Assembly (NCBI GenBank): GCA_016875995.1 | Contig: VGOG01000005.1 | Span: forward strand, 1-46,189 | Source of the DNA: Chloroflexota bacterium | Lineage (GTDB): Bacteria > Chloroflexota > Anaerolineae > VGOG01 | Length of the DNA: 46,189 nucleotides | Reading direction: 5' to 3' | Part shown: one piece after another, positions 1 through 9,500 of the stretch | How positions within the stretch are numbered: the first letter of the stretch is position 1 | How the letters are laid out: every line of letters begins with the position of its first letter | The notes under the pieces: model-generated | The model's input: the letters and a program-made list of their open reading frames with translations, nothing else | What the model was told of the DNA's origin: nothing | The model's database searches: none | Position numbers and translations under genes: made by a program

Positions 1-1930
1 TGGCCGAGTGAGTAAAGTCAAAACGCAGGCGATCGGGAGCCACCAGGGAGCCAGCCTGCTGGACGTGCTCGCCCAGTATCTTGCGCAGCGCGTTGTGCAA
101 GAGGTGGGTGGCAGTGTGGTTGCGGGCGATGTCCATCCGTCGCTCGGAGTCCACCACGGCCTGGGCGTTGTCGCCCACCCAAGGCGTACCCAATCGCACC
201 TTTCCAATGTGGACGATGAGCCCTGGGAGAGGCTGCCGCACATCGCTGACGGCGACCTCCCATTGCCCCCCCTCTGTCCCCCCCACTTTCCCCCCCAAGG
301 TTGGGGGGAATGATGGGGAGGAAACGATCACGCCGGTATCGCTGACCTGGCCGCCACTCTCCACGTAGAAGGGAGTCGCGGTCAACACCAATTCGACCTC
401 ATCGCCCTCCTGCGCCAAGTCCACCGCCTGCCTATCCCGCACGATGGCCACTACTTTTGCCTCGGTCTCCGTTCCTTCGCTGTAGAGATGCTCCACGCCG
501 ATCATGGGTAGCAATCCCGTCCGCTTCAATTCGTCCAGAAGATCTCTGTAGACTTCCAGCTTCCCCCCCACCTCCAAAGCGAACTGCTGAGCGGCCCGAG
601 CTAGCTCCCGTTGCTTCTCCAGCGCGTCCTCGAAGCCCTCATCGTCCAAAGTGAATCCTCGCTCTTTGGCCACGTCCCTGGTCAAGTCCAACGGGAAGCC
701 ATAGGTGTCGTAGAGCTTGAAGGCCTCGTCGCCCGGAATCACCGCCTCTCCCTGCGCGCTCAGGTCAGCGATAAGGTCATCCAACCGATCCAACCCCACG
801 TCCAGGGTGTGCTGAAAGCGCTCCTCCTCCTGGGTGATGGTCCGCAGGATGAACTCTCGACGGCTATGTAGCTCGGTGAAGTAAGAGCCCATCGTTTCGA
901 TGACCACCTTGGCAACCTCGCTCAAGAACGGGCCTGGAAATCCGATCTTGCGGCCGAAGCGGGCGGCACGCCGCAGGATCATTCTCAGCACGTAGTTGCG
1001 CCCCTCGTTGCCTGGCAACACTCCATCGCCGATCAGGAAGGTCACCGCCCGGCTGTGGTCGGCGATAACCCGATAGCCCACGATGTTTGCTTCGCGCTCG
1101 GCGGCGCTGTGAGCGAGCATTTCCTGAAGGCGATCCATGATCGGGGTAAATAAATCAGTGGCATAATTGGAAACGACGCCCTGCAAGACGGCCACGATTC
1201 GCTCAAAGCCCATGCCAGTATCAACGTGCTTGGCCGGCAGCTCGTGGAGGACTCCGCTATCATCCTTGTTGTATTGAATAAACACCAGGTTCCACAGCTC
1301 AAAAAAGCGTCTACAGCCGCTATTCACGCCGCAAATGTGAGTGGGATCATCTTTGCGGTCGCAGGCCTCCTCTCCCCTGTCGAGGTGGATCTCACTGCAA
1401 GGCCCACAGGGGCCGGTGTCACCCATCTCCCAGAAATTGTCCTGGCGGCCAAAATAGAGGATGTGTTCAGGATTTATGTCTGTGACCTGGGCCCAATAGC
1501 AAGCCGCCTCCTCATCGGTTTCCAGCTCACCCTCGTCGTCCTGAAATACCGTAGCCCAGAGCCGATCTCTGGACACTCCCCAGACATCGGTGAGCAGCTC
1601 CCAGGCCCAGGCGATGGCTTCTTTTTTGTAATAATCACCAAAGGACCAATTGCCCAGCATCTCAAAGAAGGTATGGTGGTAAGTATCATATCCTACATCC
1701 TCCAGATCGTTGTGCTTACCCGATACCCGCAAGCACTTCTGAGTATCCGCGGCTCGCGTGTACTCTCGCTTCTCCAAACCCAGGAAGATGTTCTTGAACT
1801 GATTCATGCCCGCGTTGGTGAACAGCAGTGTAGGATCATCGCCAGGCACCAGCGAGGCGCTGGGCACTATCGCGTGCCCCTTGCTGGCGAAAAAATCCAA
1901 AAATGATTGCCTGATCTCCGCGCTACTCAT
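1..1930 (-). CDS. alaS: Alanyl-tRNA synthetase, 5' part (runs off left edge)
   Basis: Charges tRNA-Ala with alanine in the cytoplasm; essential. The start is ATG at 1930 and about 643 codons are open to the window edge, roughly the first 70% of a usual 870-900 aa enzyme. Visible landmarks are an N-terminus typical of the family (IRQSFLDFFASKGH), the class II segments LLFTNAGMNQFKN and GPCGPCSEIH, the editing-domain entry YVESGGQVSDTGV, the zinc/editing motif HTATH near residue 603 and the following GSLVAPDRLRFDF block. The frame is intact throughout. Oddity: about 20 extra residues (536-556, pattern PSFPPTLGGKVGG) sit in the editing domain. They are encoded by a C-run/G-run palindrome at 266-320 that recurs elsewhere in the window. 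A housekeeping promoter lies at 1985-2013. The identification is certain; the C-terminal end is outside the window. Confidence 0.97.
   Translation of the reverse strand, partial: MSSAEIRQSFLDFFASKGHAIVPSASLVPGDDPTLLFTNAGMNQFKNIFLGLEKREYTRAADTQKCLRVSGKHNDLEDVGYDTYHHTFFEMLGNWSFGDYYKKEAIAWAWELLTDVWGVSRDRLWATVFQDDEGELETDEEAACYWAQVTDINPEHILYFGRQDNFWEMGDTGPCGPCSEIHLDRGEEACDRKDDPTHICGVNSGCRRFFELWNLVFIQYNKDDSGVLHELPAKHVDTGMGFERIVAVLQGVVSNYATDLFTPIMDRLQEMLAHSAAEREANIVGYRVIADHSRAVTFLIGDGVLPGNEGRNYVLRMILRRAARFGRKIGFPGPFLSEVAKVVIETMGSYFTELHSRREFILRTITQEEERFQHTLDVGLDRLDDLIADLSAQGEAVIPGDEAFKLYDTYGFPLDLTRDVAKERGFTLDDEGFEDALEKQRELARAAQQFALEVGGKLEVYRDLLDELKRTGLLPMIGVEHLYSEGTETEAKVVAIVRDRQAVDLAQEGDEVELVLTATPFYVESGGQVSDTGVIVSSPSFPPTLGGKVGGTEGGQWEVAVSDVRQPLPGLIVHIGKVRLGTPWVGDNAQAVVDSERRMDIARNHTATHLLHNALRKILGEHVQQAGSLVAPDRLRFDFTHSA
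266..320. repeat. C-run/G-run palindromic repeat, copy A (inside alaS)
   Basis: Two C-runs are followed by a CCCCCCAA-GG-TTGGGGGG core and further G-runs. Closely related copies lie at 11859-11906, 12441-12503 and 42553-42598. This copy is inside alaS and adds about 20 in-frame residues to the editing domain. Confidence 0.85.
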
Positions 1931-1984
1931 TGACACAGTTGACTCTCCCTGCAAACTTCAACTCGCGATCTTTCCCGGTTATTC

Positions 1985-2013
1985 ATTTTAGCCCAAGTCA
2001 GCCATAATGTCAA
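1985..2013 (-). promoter_or_regulatory. Promoter of alaS
   Basis: On the minus strand, TTGACA (2013-2008), a 17-bp spacer and TAAAAT (1990-1985). Predicted transcription start is near 1978, giving a leader of about 48 nt to the ATG at 1930. Hexamers and parts of the spacer match the minus-strand promoter at 13086-13114. Confidence 0.75.
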
Positions 2014-2069
2014 ACCCACACTACTCAATCTCCAGAAAATTGCCTCTTTTCATTTTAGCGTTTTTATGG

Positions 2070-2075
2070 TATAAT
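2070..2075 (+). promoter_or_regulatory. Likely -10 element of the C11 protease gene
   Basis: TATAAT lies 67 nt upstream of the ATG at 2142, in an AT-rich stretch. No good -35 hexamer is seen at 16-18 bp, so only the -10 is supported. Confidence 0.4.
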
Positions 2076-2141
2076 TATATTAAATCATATCGAATCAATG
2101 GATTTTCCGAGTTTGCTCGTGCTTCAAAAGGAGGTCGGAAA

Positions 2142-5100
2142 ATGGTTGGGAAATATAGTCGAGGGCAAATCAGGCTCCCTAAACTGACTCGAGCGAACAC
2201 TGCCTTGCTGATCCAAGGGATATTGGTTCTGGCGATTTTTCTAACCCTTTTGACATCCCTTCGTCCAACGCATGCAGAGTGGAGAGCAAAGGCTACCACT
2301 GAAACAGGGGTTCAGGAAATGCGACCATCCAGCGCCAGTGGTGACTTCGCCATTAGCTTTGTGCCCAACGGGAGACAAAGAAACCCAGCCATCGCCTGCA
2401 GCCCAGAGGACCGCTGTCTGTCTGTCTGGGAAGACTCCAGAGAGGGGCACTGGAGCATATACGGACAGTGGGTGGTGAACGGGGAGCTAGAGGGTGAGAA
2501 TTTCCCCCTATCAACAGCGTCGAGCGATCAGCGCAACCCCGCCGTGGCCTATAACAGCTCCAAGGACGAGTACCTCGTGGTATGGTGGGATGATAGAGAT
2601 CGCGTGATAACTGGCTACAACATCTATGGACGGCTGATCGCTGGCGATGGGGAAGCAGGAGGCAGCGATTGCCCTATCATCACTGAAACAGGCGGTCAAC
2701 AGTATCCCGACATCACCTACAATAGCACCCTTGGCGAGTACCTGGTGGTCTGGCAGGACCATCGCCACGGGGATTGGGACATCTATGGACGCAGGATTTC
2801 AGATGATTGTACACAGTCGGGTAGTGACTTTGCCATTTCCAGAGTACCGGGTCGCCAGTGGTATCCCGCCGTGGCTTACAACAGCACTGACAATCAGTAC
2901 CTGACGGTGTGGTGGGACAATAGAAACGCACAAACCAGCGGCGAGGACATCTACGGACAAGTAGTCTCCCACGACGGCACTTTACTGAACGACAACTTCC
3001 CCATCTCTACGGCAGAAGGTCTTCAAGGGTATCCTGACGTGGCTTATAACAACGCAGATAACGAGTATTTGGTGGCGTGGGCCGATAACAGAAATTCGGC
3101 CAGCACCGGCTTTGACATCTACGCCCAGCGAGTGTCATCCCTTGGAGAACCGCTGGACGACGAAGGCAACCCCGCTGCCGACCCGTCGGTTAACTTCCCC
3201 ATATCCAGGGCAGCCAATGACCAGGAGTACCCCGCGCTCGTCTACGATAGCGACAATAACCAATATCTAATAGCTTGGCAGGACCTGCGCTACGGGAACT
3301 GGGACGTATTCGCCCAATTAGTCTCGCGCAGCGGGGAGCTTCTGGACGCGGCCGGAAATCCCGGCGCCGATCCCACCGTGAATTTCCCTATCTCGGTGGC
3401 CCCCAATAGCCAGGAGCACCCGGCCCTGGACTATGGCCAGGAAGAGTACTCAGCCATTTGGCAGGATAGTCGGCACTACGCTTTCGTCGAGGAAGACATC
3501 TATGGGCAGCGGATTTCAAGCCACGGGGAAACTCTGGGCACTAATTTCCCTCTCGTCACCACGCTAAGTAACCAGACGTCCCCTGCTGCCGCCTACGATG
3601 GCCTTCACAGCTACCTGGTGGTCTGGCAGGATGACAGGAACTCAACTGATACCGGTTACGACATCTACGGGCAGATCGTGGACATCACTGGCACGCTCCG
3701 GAGCATCAATTTTCCTATCTCTACGGCAGCAAGAGATCAGTATTTTCCTGCCGTAGCCAGCGACACTAGGGACGAGTTCCTGGTAGTCTGGCAAGACTCG
3801 CGCCACGACAGTTGGGACATCTATGGACAGCACATCTCAACCGAGGGGACGTTGTTAGGTGACGAGCTCACGATATCAACAGCAGCCAGTGACCAGCGTT
3901 TTCCCGCCCTGGCTTACGGAGGTAAGTACCTGATAGTCTGGCAAGATCATCGCCACGGGAATTGGGACATATACGGACGATGCGTTTCTTCCGAGGGGGA
4001 CCAGGGAGACAGCTTCCCGATAACCACTGCTCCGGATAACCAGGAACGACCTGACGTTGTCTACAACAGCGTAGACGATGAGTACCTGGTCATCTGGCAG
4101 GATTATCGCCGCGGGAATTGGGACATCTATGGGCGCCGGATCTCGAGCCAGTGCTCGCCACTAGGCGATGAGTTCCCCATATCCCAGGAGTCAGCACGCC
4201 AGTGGTATCCCGCCTTAGCTTACAACAGCGACGCGAACCAATACTTGGTGGTTTGGTGGGACGATAGAAACTGGGCAACCACTGGCGGGGATATTTATGG
4301 ACAGCGGCTGTCACCCGAGGGCGAGTCACTGGGCGATAATTTTCCCATCTCCACCGCCCAAGGCCTCCAACGGTTTCCCGACGTAGCCTATAACAGCTTC
4401 GACCGCGATTATCTGGTGGTGTGGGAGGATAATAGAAATTCGCTCAGTACGGCTTTTGATATCTATGGGCAGCGGGTGGCAAGCGACGGGGAAGTAAAAG
4501 GCGACAACGTGGAGGGGGAGGGCAACTTCCCCATCTCTATGGCCCCAAACAGCCAAAGCCACCCCGCCCTGGCTTATAATGATCTTGAGGATCAGTGTCT
4601 GGTAGTCTGGCAGGATGACAGAAAATACGATGCCCTCCGCTGGACAATCTATGGAAAAATCCCGATAGACGTGGCTATCTCCAAAGAAGCCCCGCTAAAG
4701 GCACCCCCTGGCTCAAACATGGCCTACACCATATCCTATCGTAACGAGGGCCACATCGTCGCCCAAAACGTGCTGATTACCGACATCTTGCCTCCAGCAA
4801 CGACCTATATATCTGACACAGCCCCCTTCCCTCGAACCGTAGTTGACGATACCGTGGTTTGGGAGGTAGGCACCCTCAATGGAGGCACCTCAGGTCAGTT
4901 CACGTTGGTGGCCAGGGTCTCGCCCACAGCAACAACCGGCAGCGTCCTGAGCAATACGATTCAAATCAGCACCAGCCTGCCAGAAAGCGATTACAGCAAC
5001 AACATCGCCCAAACGGCGACTAAGATACCGTCCTGGACCTTCATGGTCTATCTCAACGGCGACAACGACCTGGACCCTTTCACGAAAGAAGCTTTCAACA

Positions 5101-6467
5101 GAATGGAAAAGGCAGCCCAAAACCCCGATGTCAACATCCTGGTCCTCTGGGACCGATGTTCTCTGCTCTCAGACGATGGAAGGGAGTGCTTCGACAAAAG
5201 TGAGGGCATCGAAAACACACGGCTATACAGAGTTGAGTACGATAGTAGTGACCTGATAACGTCGCCTGTCCAGGAAGTGGACTGGAACCCCGGCGAGTTG
5301 GATATGGGTGACCCCGACACCCTGGTCAACTTCGTCACCTGGGCCAGAGATAACTACCCTGCCAGATACTACTTCCTCTCGATTCTCGACCACGGCGGCG
5401 GCTGGTCACCAACCTTCCCTGATACGTTTAGACCGAGGCTAACCTCCCTATCCCTCCAGCAGCCCTTCGTTCCCCTGCGGCGCAGCTATCACGTCTTCGG
5501 AGGCACCGGCCTCAGTTGGGATTTCTCCGCTGATTACAATTACCTGTCCACGGCCGAGATGAGGCGAGCCCTCTGTAGCATAACTAAGGAAGGCACGGAG
5601 AAAATAGACGTAGTCTTTTACGATGCCTGCCTGATGGGGATGATCGAAGAGGCCTACGAGATCAAAGACTATGCCAATTATTTCGTCGGCTCCCAGAATG
5701 AGGCCTGGGGCTCCCTGCCCTATGACCAATACCTCAACTCCATAACTTCCACTACTCAACCCCGCCAGTTGGCGATAGATATTGTCAACCATTACACGGC
5801 GTCCTTACCTCTGACTGGACATCCCTCTACCATGTCAGCCGTTGATCTGGCAGCCATCAACGAGGTCGCGTTGGCAGTTGATAGCCTGGCCAGGGCGATG
5901 ATAAACGGCCTGACTTCGGCGGAGACTGTGCTCCAGATAAAAGATGCCTACGTCTTGACCCAGAAGTTTGACTACGACAGCAACTTCAGGCTCGAGAGGG
6001 AAATTGATGGCTACGTTGATTTATATCACCTGGCACTGCAAATCCAGGAAAATGTAACCAATACGGCGATAGTGGAGGCTGCTCAGTCGGTTATAGATGC
6101 GTTGGGCTCTGAAGAGGGCACATTTGTCATCGCGGAGCAACATCGCAGTGGCTATCCCTGGGTGATAACTGAGCCTTTGGAGTACTGGGATCTGGCCAAT
6201 GCCTATGGAATATCCATTTACCTTCCCTTGGGGCAGGACTTGCAGATGACATTAGAAAACGAGGAAGGCATCACCAAAACCGTAAAAGTGCGCGATTGGT
6301 ACACCGCCGACCAGCTATCGTTCGCCGCGGACACACAGTGGAATGAGTTCATCGCCGCTTACTATGCAGCCACCTCTACCCCGATTCCCACATCCACATT
6401 GCAAGGGCCCAGAGGAGGGATTCGACCCATCCAGTGGAGAATCTACCTACCACTCGTAAATTCGTAG
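2142..6467 (+). CDS. Exported clostripain-family (C11) cysteine protease with 14 propeller-type repeats
   Basis: Predicted surface or secreted cysteine protease of 1441 aa. The start at 2142 has an AAGGAGGT ribosome site at 2127-2134; an upstream in-frame ATG at 2007 precedes the likely promoter. A signal peptide spans residues 1-45 (hydrophobic 21-40, cleavage after THA). Next come 14 repeats of about 55-60 aa (pattern YPAVAYNS...YLVVWQDxR...WDIYGQRVS) to about residue 845, which fits two seven-bladed propellers. A DUF11-type Ig domain follows (SNMAYTISYRNEG). The C11 peptidase domain begins WTFMVYLNGDNDLDP, with catalytic His1084 in LDHGGGW and Cys1163 in YDACLMG. The protein ends in a Thr/Pro stretch and IYLPLVNS, a tail common on Chloroflexota exported proteins and possibly a sorting signal. 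Clostripain-type enzymes usually cleave after Arg or Lys. The substrate is unknown. Confidence 0.9.
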   Translation: MVGKYSRGQIRLPKLTRANTALLIQGILVLAIFLTLLTSLRPTHAEWRAKATTETGVQEMRPSSASGDFAISFVPNGRQRNPAIACSPEDRCLSVWEDSREGHWSIYGQWVVNGELEGENFPLSTASSDQRNPAVAYNSSKDEYLVVWWDDRDRVITGYNIYGRLIAGDGEAGGSDCPIITETGGQQYPDITYNSTLGEYLVVWQDHRHGDWDIYGRRISDDCTQSGSDFAISRVPGRQWYPAVAYNSTDNQYLTVWWDNRNAQTSGEDIYGQVVSHDGTLLNDNFPISTAEGLQGYPDVAYNNADNEYLVAWADNRNSASTGFDIYAQRVSSLGEPLDDEGNPAADPSVNFPISRAANDQEYPALVYDSDNNQYLIAWQDLRYGNWDVFAQLVSRSGELLDAAGNPGADPTVNFPISVAPNSQEHPALDYGQEEYSAIWQDSRHYAFVEEDIYGQRISSHGETLGTNFPLVTTLSNQTSPAAAYDGLHSYLVVWQDDRNSTDTGYDIYGQIVDITGTLRSINFPISTAARDQYFPAVASDTRDEFLVVWQDSRHDSWDIYGQHISTEGTLLGDELTISTAASDQRFPALAYGGKYLIVWQDHRHGNWDIYGRCVSSEGDQGDSFPITTAPDNQERPDVVYNSVDDEYLVIWQDYRRGNWDIYGRRISSQCSPLGDEFPISQESARQWYPALAYNSDANQYLVVWWDDRNWATTGGDIYGQRLSPEGESLGDNFPISTAQGLQRFPDVAYNSFDRDYLVVWEDNRNSLSTAFDIYGQRVASDGEVKGDNVEGEGNFPISMAPNSQSHPALAYNDLEDQCLVVWQDDRKYDALRWTIYGKIPIDVAISKEAPLKAPPGSNMAYTISYRNEGHIVAQNVLITDILPPATTYISDTAPFPRTVVDDTVVWEVGTLNGGTSGQFTLVARVSPTATTGSVLSNTIQISTSLPESDYSNNIAQTATKIPSWTFMVYLNGDNDLDPFTKEAFNRMEKAAQNPDVNILVLWDRCSLLSDDGRECFDKSEGIENTRLYRVEYDSSDLITSPVQEVDWNPGELDMGDPDTLVNFVTWARDNYPARYYFLSILDHGGGWSPTFPDTFRPRLTSLSLQQPFVPLRRSYHVFGGTGLSWDFSADYNYLSTAEMRRALCSITKEGTEKIDVVFYDACLMGMIEEAYEIKDYANYFVGSQNEAWGSLPYDQYLNSITSTTQPRQLAIDIVNHYTASLPLTGHPSTMSAVDLAAINEVALAVDSLARAMINGLTSAETVLQIKDAYVLTQKFDYDSNFRLEREIDGYVDLYHLALQIQENVTNTAIVEAAQSVIDALGSEEGTFVIAEQHRSGYPWVITEPLEYWDLANAYGISIYLPLGQDLQMTLENEEGITKTVKVRDWYTADQLSFAADTQWNEFIAAYYAATSTPIPTSTLQGPRGGIRPIQWRIYLPLVNS

Positions 6468-6578
6468 ATTCGGAACTCGTAAATTCGTGATTCGGTTCTA
6501 CGGTTTATGAATCTACGAGTTTACGAATCTACGAGTTTACGAATCTACGAGTCTACGAGTTTACGAATCCCGAATTTG
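6453..6578. repeat. Degenerate 16-bp tandem/inverted repeat array
   Basis: Three near-tandem copies of a 16-bp unit (ACGAGTTTACGAATCT) are preceded by partial inverted copies (ACTCGTAAATTCGTAG). The array fills the gap between the C11 protease and CHAT genes. It begins inside the C11 gene, so the last codons and the stop codon of that gene are repeat sequence. Confidence 0.8.
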
Positions 6579-6590
6579 AGGTGACGAGTA

Positions 6591-9500
6591 ATGAGATACG
6601 ACGACTTCGAGCTGCTGGTAATGCAAAGAGGTGCCGAGGGGTATCCCACGCGAGTGATCTCGGCGAGTGCAGGCGAGGCCCAGGGGATCCTCTCCTTCAA
6701 CTCCGCCTCCGACGATATCCAGCGTGCTCTGACCAGGATCAAGACCGAAGAGACCAACGAGGAGCTCTTCGTTAGTCTGGGCAGGACGCTCTTCCAGCAG
6801 TTGTTCAAGGGCGAGATAGAAGACATTTACAGAGCCAGTCTGGGCTATGCCAGAGCACAAGGGAAGGGGCTGCGCATCAGGCTACGCCTTGAACCGCCCG
6901 AACTTGGCGCCATCCCCTGGGAATATCTCTACGATGAACTGAACGATCTCTTCCTGGCGGTCTCACCAGAAACCCCCATCACGCGGTACATCCAAGTGCC
7001 TGAGCCTCTCCGTTCTATCACCATCCACCCTACACTTAAAGTGCTGGCGGTCATTTCCAATCCCATCAACCTGGCCAAATATGGTCTGCCAGAGCTGGAT
7101 GCGGAGAGTGAGAAACAGGTACTGAGTCAGGCTCTGGAGGAGTGGCAAAGGGAGGGCCTGGTGCAGTTGGAATTCCTGGATCACGCTGTCGCCAGTGAAA
7201 TCCGGGAGAAGCTGCGCCGGTATCAGCCGCACATTTTCCACTTTATCGGGCACGGTGCTTTCAGAGACGACAAAGCGTACCTGGTCATCGAGGACGATGA
7301 TCGCCAACTCCGGTTGATCACCGACAGAACCTTTCGCGAGTTCTTCCTCGGCAGCGACTTCACCAAGCTGGTGGTTCTCAACGCCTGTCAAAGCGCGACC
7401 TCCTCATCAACGCAACCAATGGTGGGCTTGGCCCCCAATCTGGTGCGGCGGGGACTGCCCGCAGTGGTGGCCATGCAATACAGCATCTACGACGACACGG
7501 CCATCAAGTTCTCCAGGGAGTTCTACCGCGCCCTGGCGGTAGGCTTTCCCGTGGACACGGCCATATCCGAGGCTCGACGGGGAATCTACATTGACTGCGG
7601 GGCGGAGAGACGGGATTGGGGCATTCCTGTGCTGTTCATGAGAGCACCAGATGGGGTTATCCTGAAGCTCACCAAGCCCATTGCCAGGCCCTTGCGGCTG
7701 GAGTCCATCCCCGGCAGTGGCAATTTCATCGGCAGGAAGAGGGAACTCGATGAATACCAAAAGAGGCTCGATTCTCAGAGCATAATGGTTATCGGGGGTA
7801 CGGCAGGGGTGGGCAAAACCATGCTGGGTGCTCAGATAGTGGCCCAGCAACCCCAAAGGAGGGTCGTCTGGCACACCTTCCATAGGGGCTTGAACGACAA
7901 CCTGGAATCGGTCATCTGGGCCCTGGGAGGATTCCTGGCCGCAAACCAGGATGACGCGCTGCAAAGATTCCTCGACCTCAACATTGAAAAGCTAAAAGAG
8001 GAGAAGTATCGGGTAAACGAGGCCATCTACCTCCTCATCTACAGTCTGGAACAGGGCTCCTATCTTCTGTGCTTTGATGACTTTCAGGTGGCTGATGAAG
8101 ACGAGAAGATCAATTCCTTGTTTGAGATATTCAATGACCGCTTGCAAAACACCAAAGTCATGGTGATGAGCCGCCGCAGGCCCCGCTTCGCCGATGCAAT
8201 CGGCCTGGACTATGTGGCCATGGAGGGTCTAAACAAAGAGGACGCGGAAGCCCTGCTCCATAGAGACGCTATCCATCTGGGTGCAGAACTCTTCGCCAAA
8301 CTCTACGATCAGACCATGGGAAACCCTAAGCTCCTGGAGCTATTCATCACCTGGATGGAGAACAAAATATGGAGGAGCGATGAGGTCAGCGAATTCATAA
8401 ACCGGGCATTTGGAGAAAGGGTGGAAGAGTATCTGGTAAGGAACGTCTACGAAACACTGTCAGCAGAAGAACAGAGACTGCTCAAAGCAATCTCCATCTT
8501 CAGGGCCCCGGTAGACGAAGAAGCAATTGGCGAAATATTAATTGAAGAAAACATGGAAAACGTTGACCGCCTTCTGGACACTCTCGTACACAAGTATGCG
8601 GTACAAGAATCCGACTACGGGGAGAAATACCTCCATTCCCTTCTGGGAGAGTTTTGCTACGACAGACTCAGGACAGACGCCCCCTTCAGAACAAGATTGC
8701 ACAAGAACGCAGGGCGATATTATTACGGTGAAGAAGATTACCTCGAGGCAGCACACCACTATTTCGAAGCCAGAGAATACCAGAAATCAGCGGAAATCAT
8801 CATTGACAATTTAGAGCAACTGATTTACGCTGGCCAGTCCAGTGCGATAATGGGGCAACTGGGCAAACTCAGTCCTCAATTGGTAGATACAGAAACCTGG
8901 GCATCAGTTTGCATAGCCATAGGTGATGCCTGTATGATAGCAGGGGAATACGACGCCGCCATACAAAGCTACCAAGCCGTGTTGGAAGTGGAACCCCTCC
9001 TGCTAAGCCGCCGAGAAGTGGCAGATGTCCAACGAAAGATTGGCGAAGGTTATGACCGAAAAGGACAATATGATCAAGCACTAGAACATTACCACGAGGG
9101 AATCCAGATACTGGGTGCGGATGTGTCAGTTGAGATGGCAAGCATTTACGGGCGCCTTAGCTGGGTTCATGCCAACCGCGGAGAATACGAAAAAGCAGTC
9201 GCGAGCGCTCAGCAAGGTCTCAAAATAGCCGAGGGGACGGGCTACGGAAAAGAGGCCGCAGATTGCTACGATACTATCGCGTTTGTTTATTTGCGAAAGG
9301 ACGATTACGATAGAGCGATCGAGCATTACAGTAAAGCCCTGGAGGCAAGGAAGAGGATTGGGGACAGGCTTGGGTTTGTACGATCTTACATCAAGCTTGG
9401 AATCGTGTATAAACTCAAGGGTGATTACGATAAGGCGGTTAAATATTACACGGATAGCCTGGCAACCTCCGAAGAAATCGGGGATATTTTCCGTATCGCT

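Noticed and set aside
1226-1906. A 226-codon plus-strand frame over alaS
   Set aside because: The alaS reading on the other strand contains invariant synthetase motifs across the same region.
6453-6578. Tandem 16-bp repeats considered as a CRISPR array
   Set aside because: The units are back-to-back with no spacers, too short and degenerate, and no cas genes are visible.
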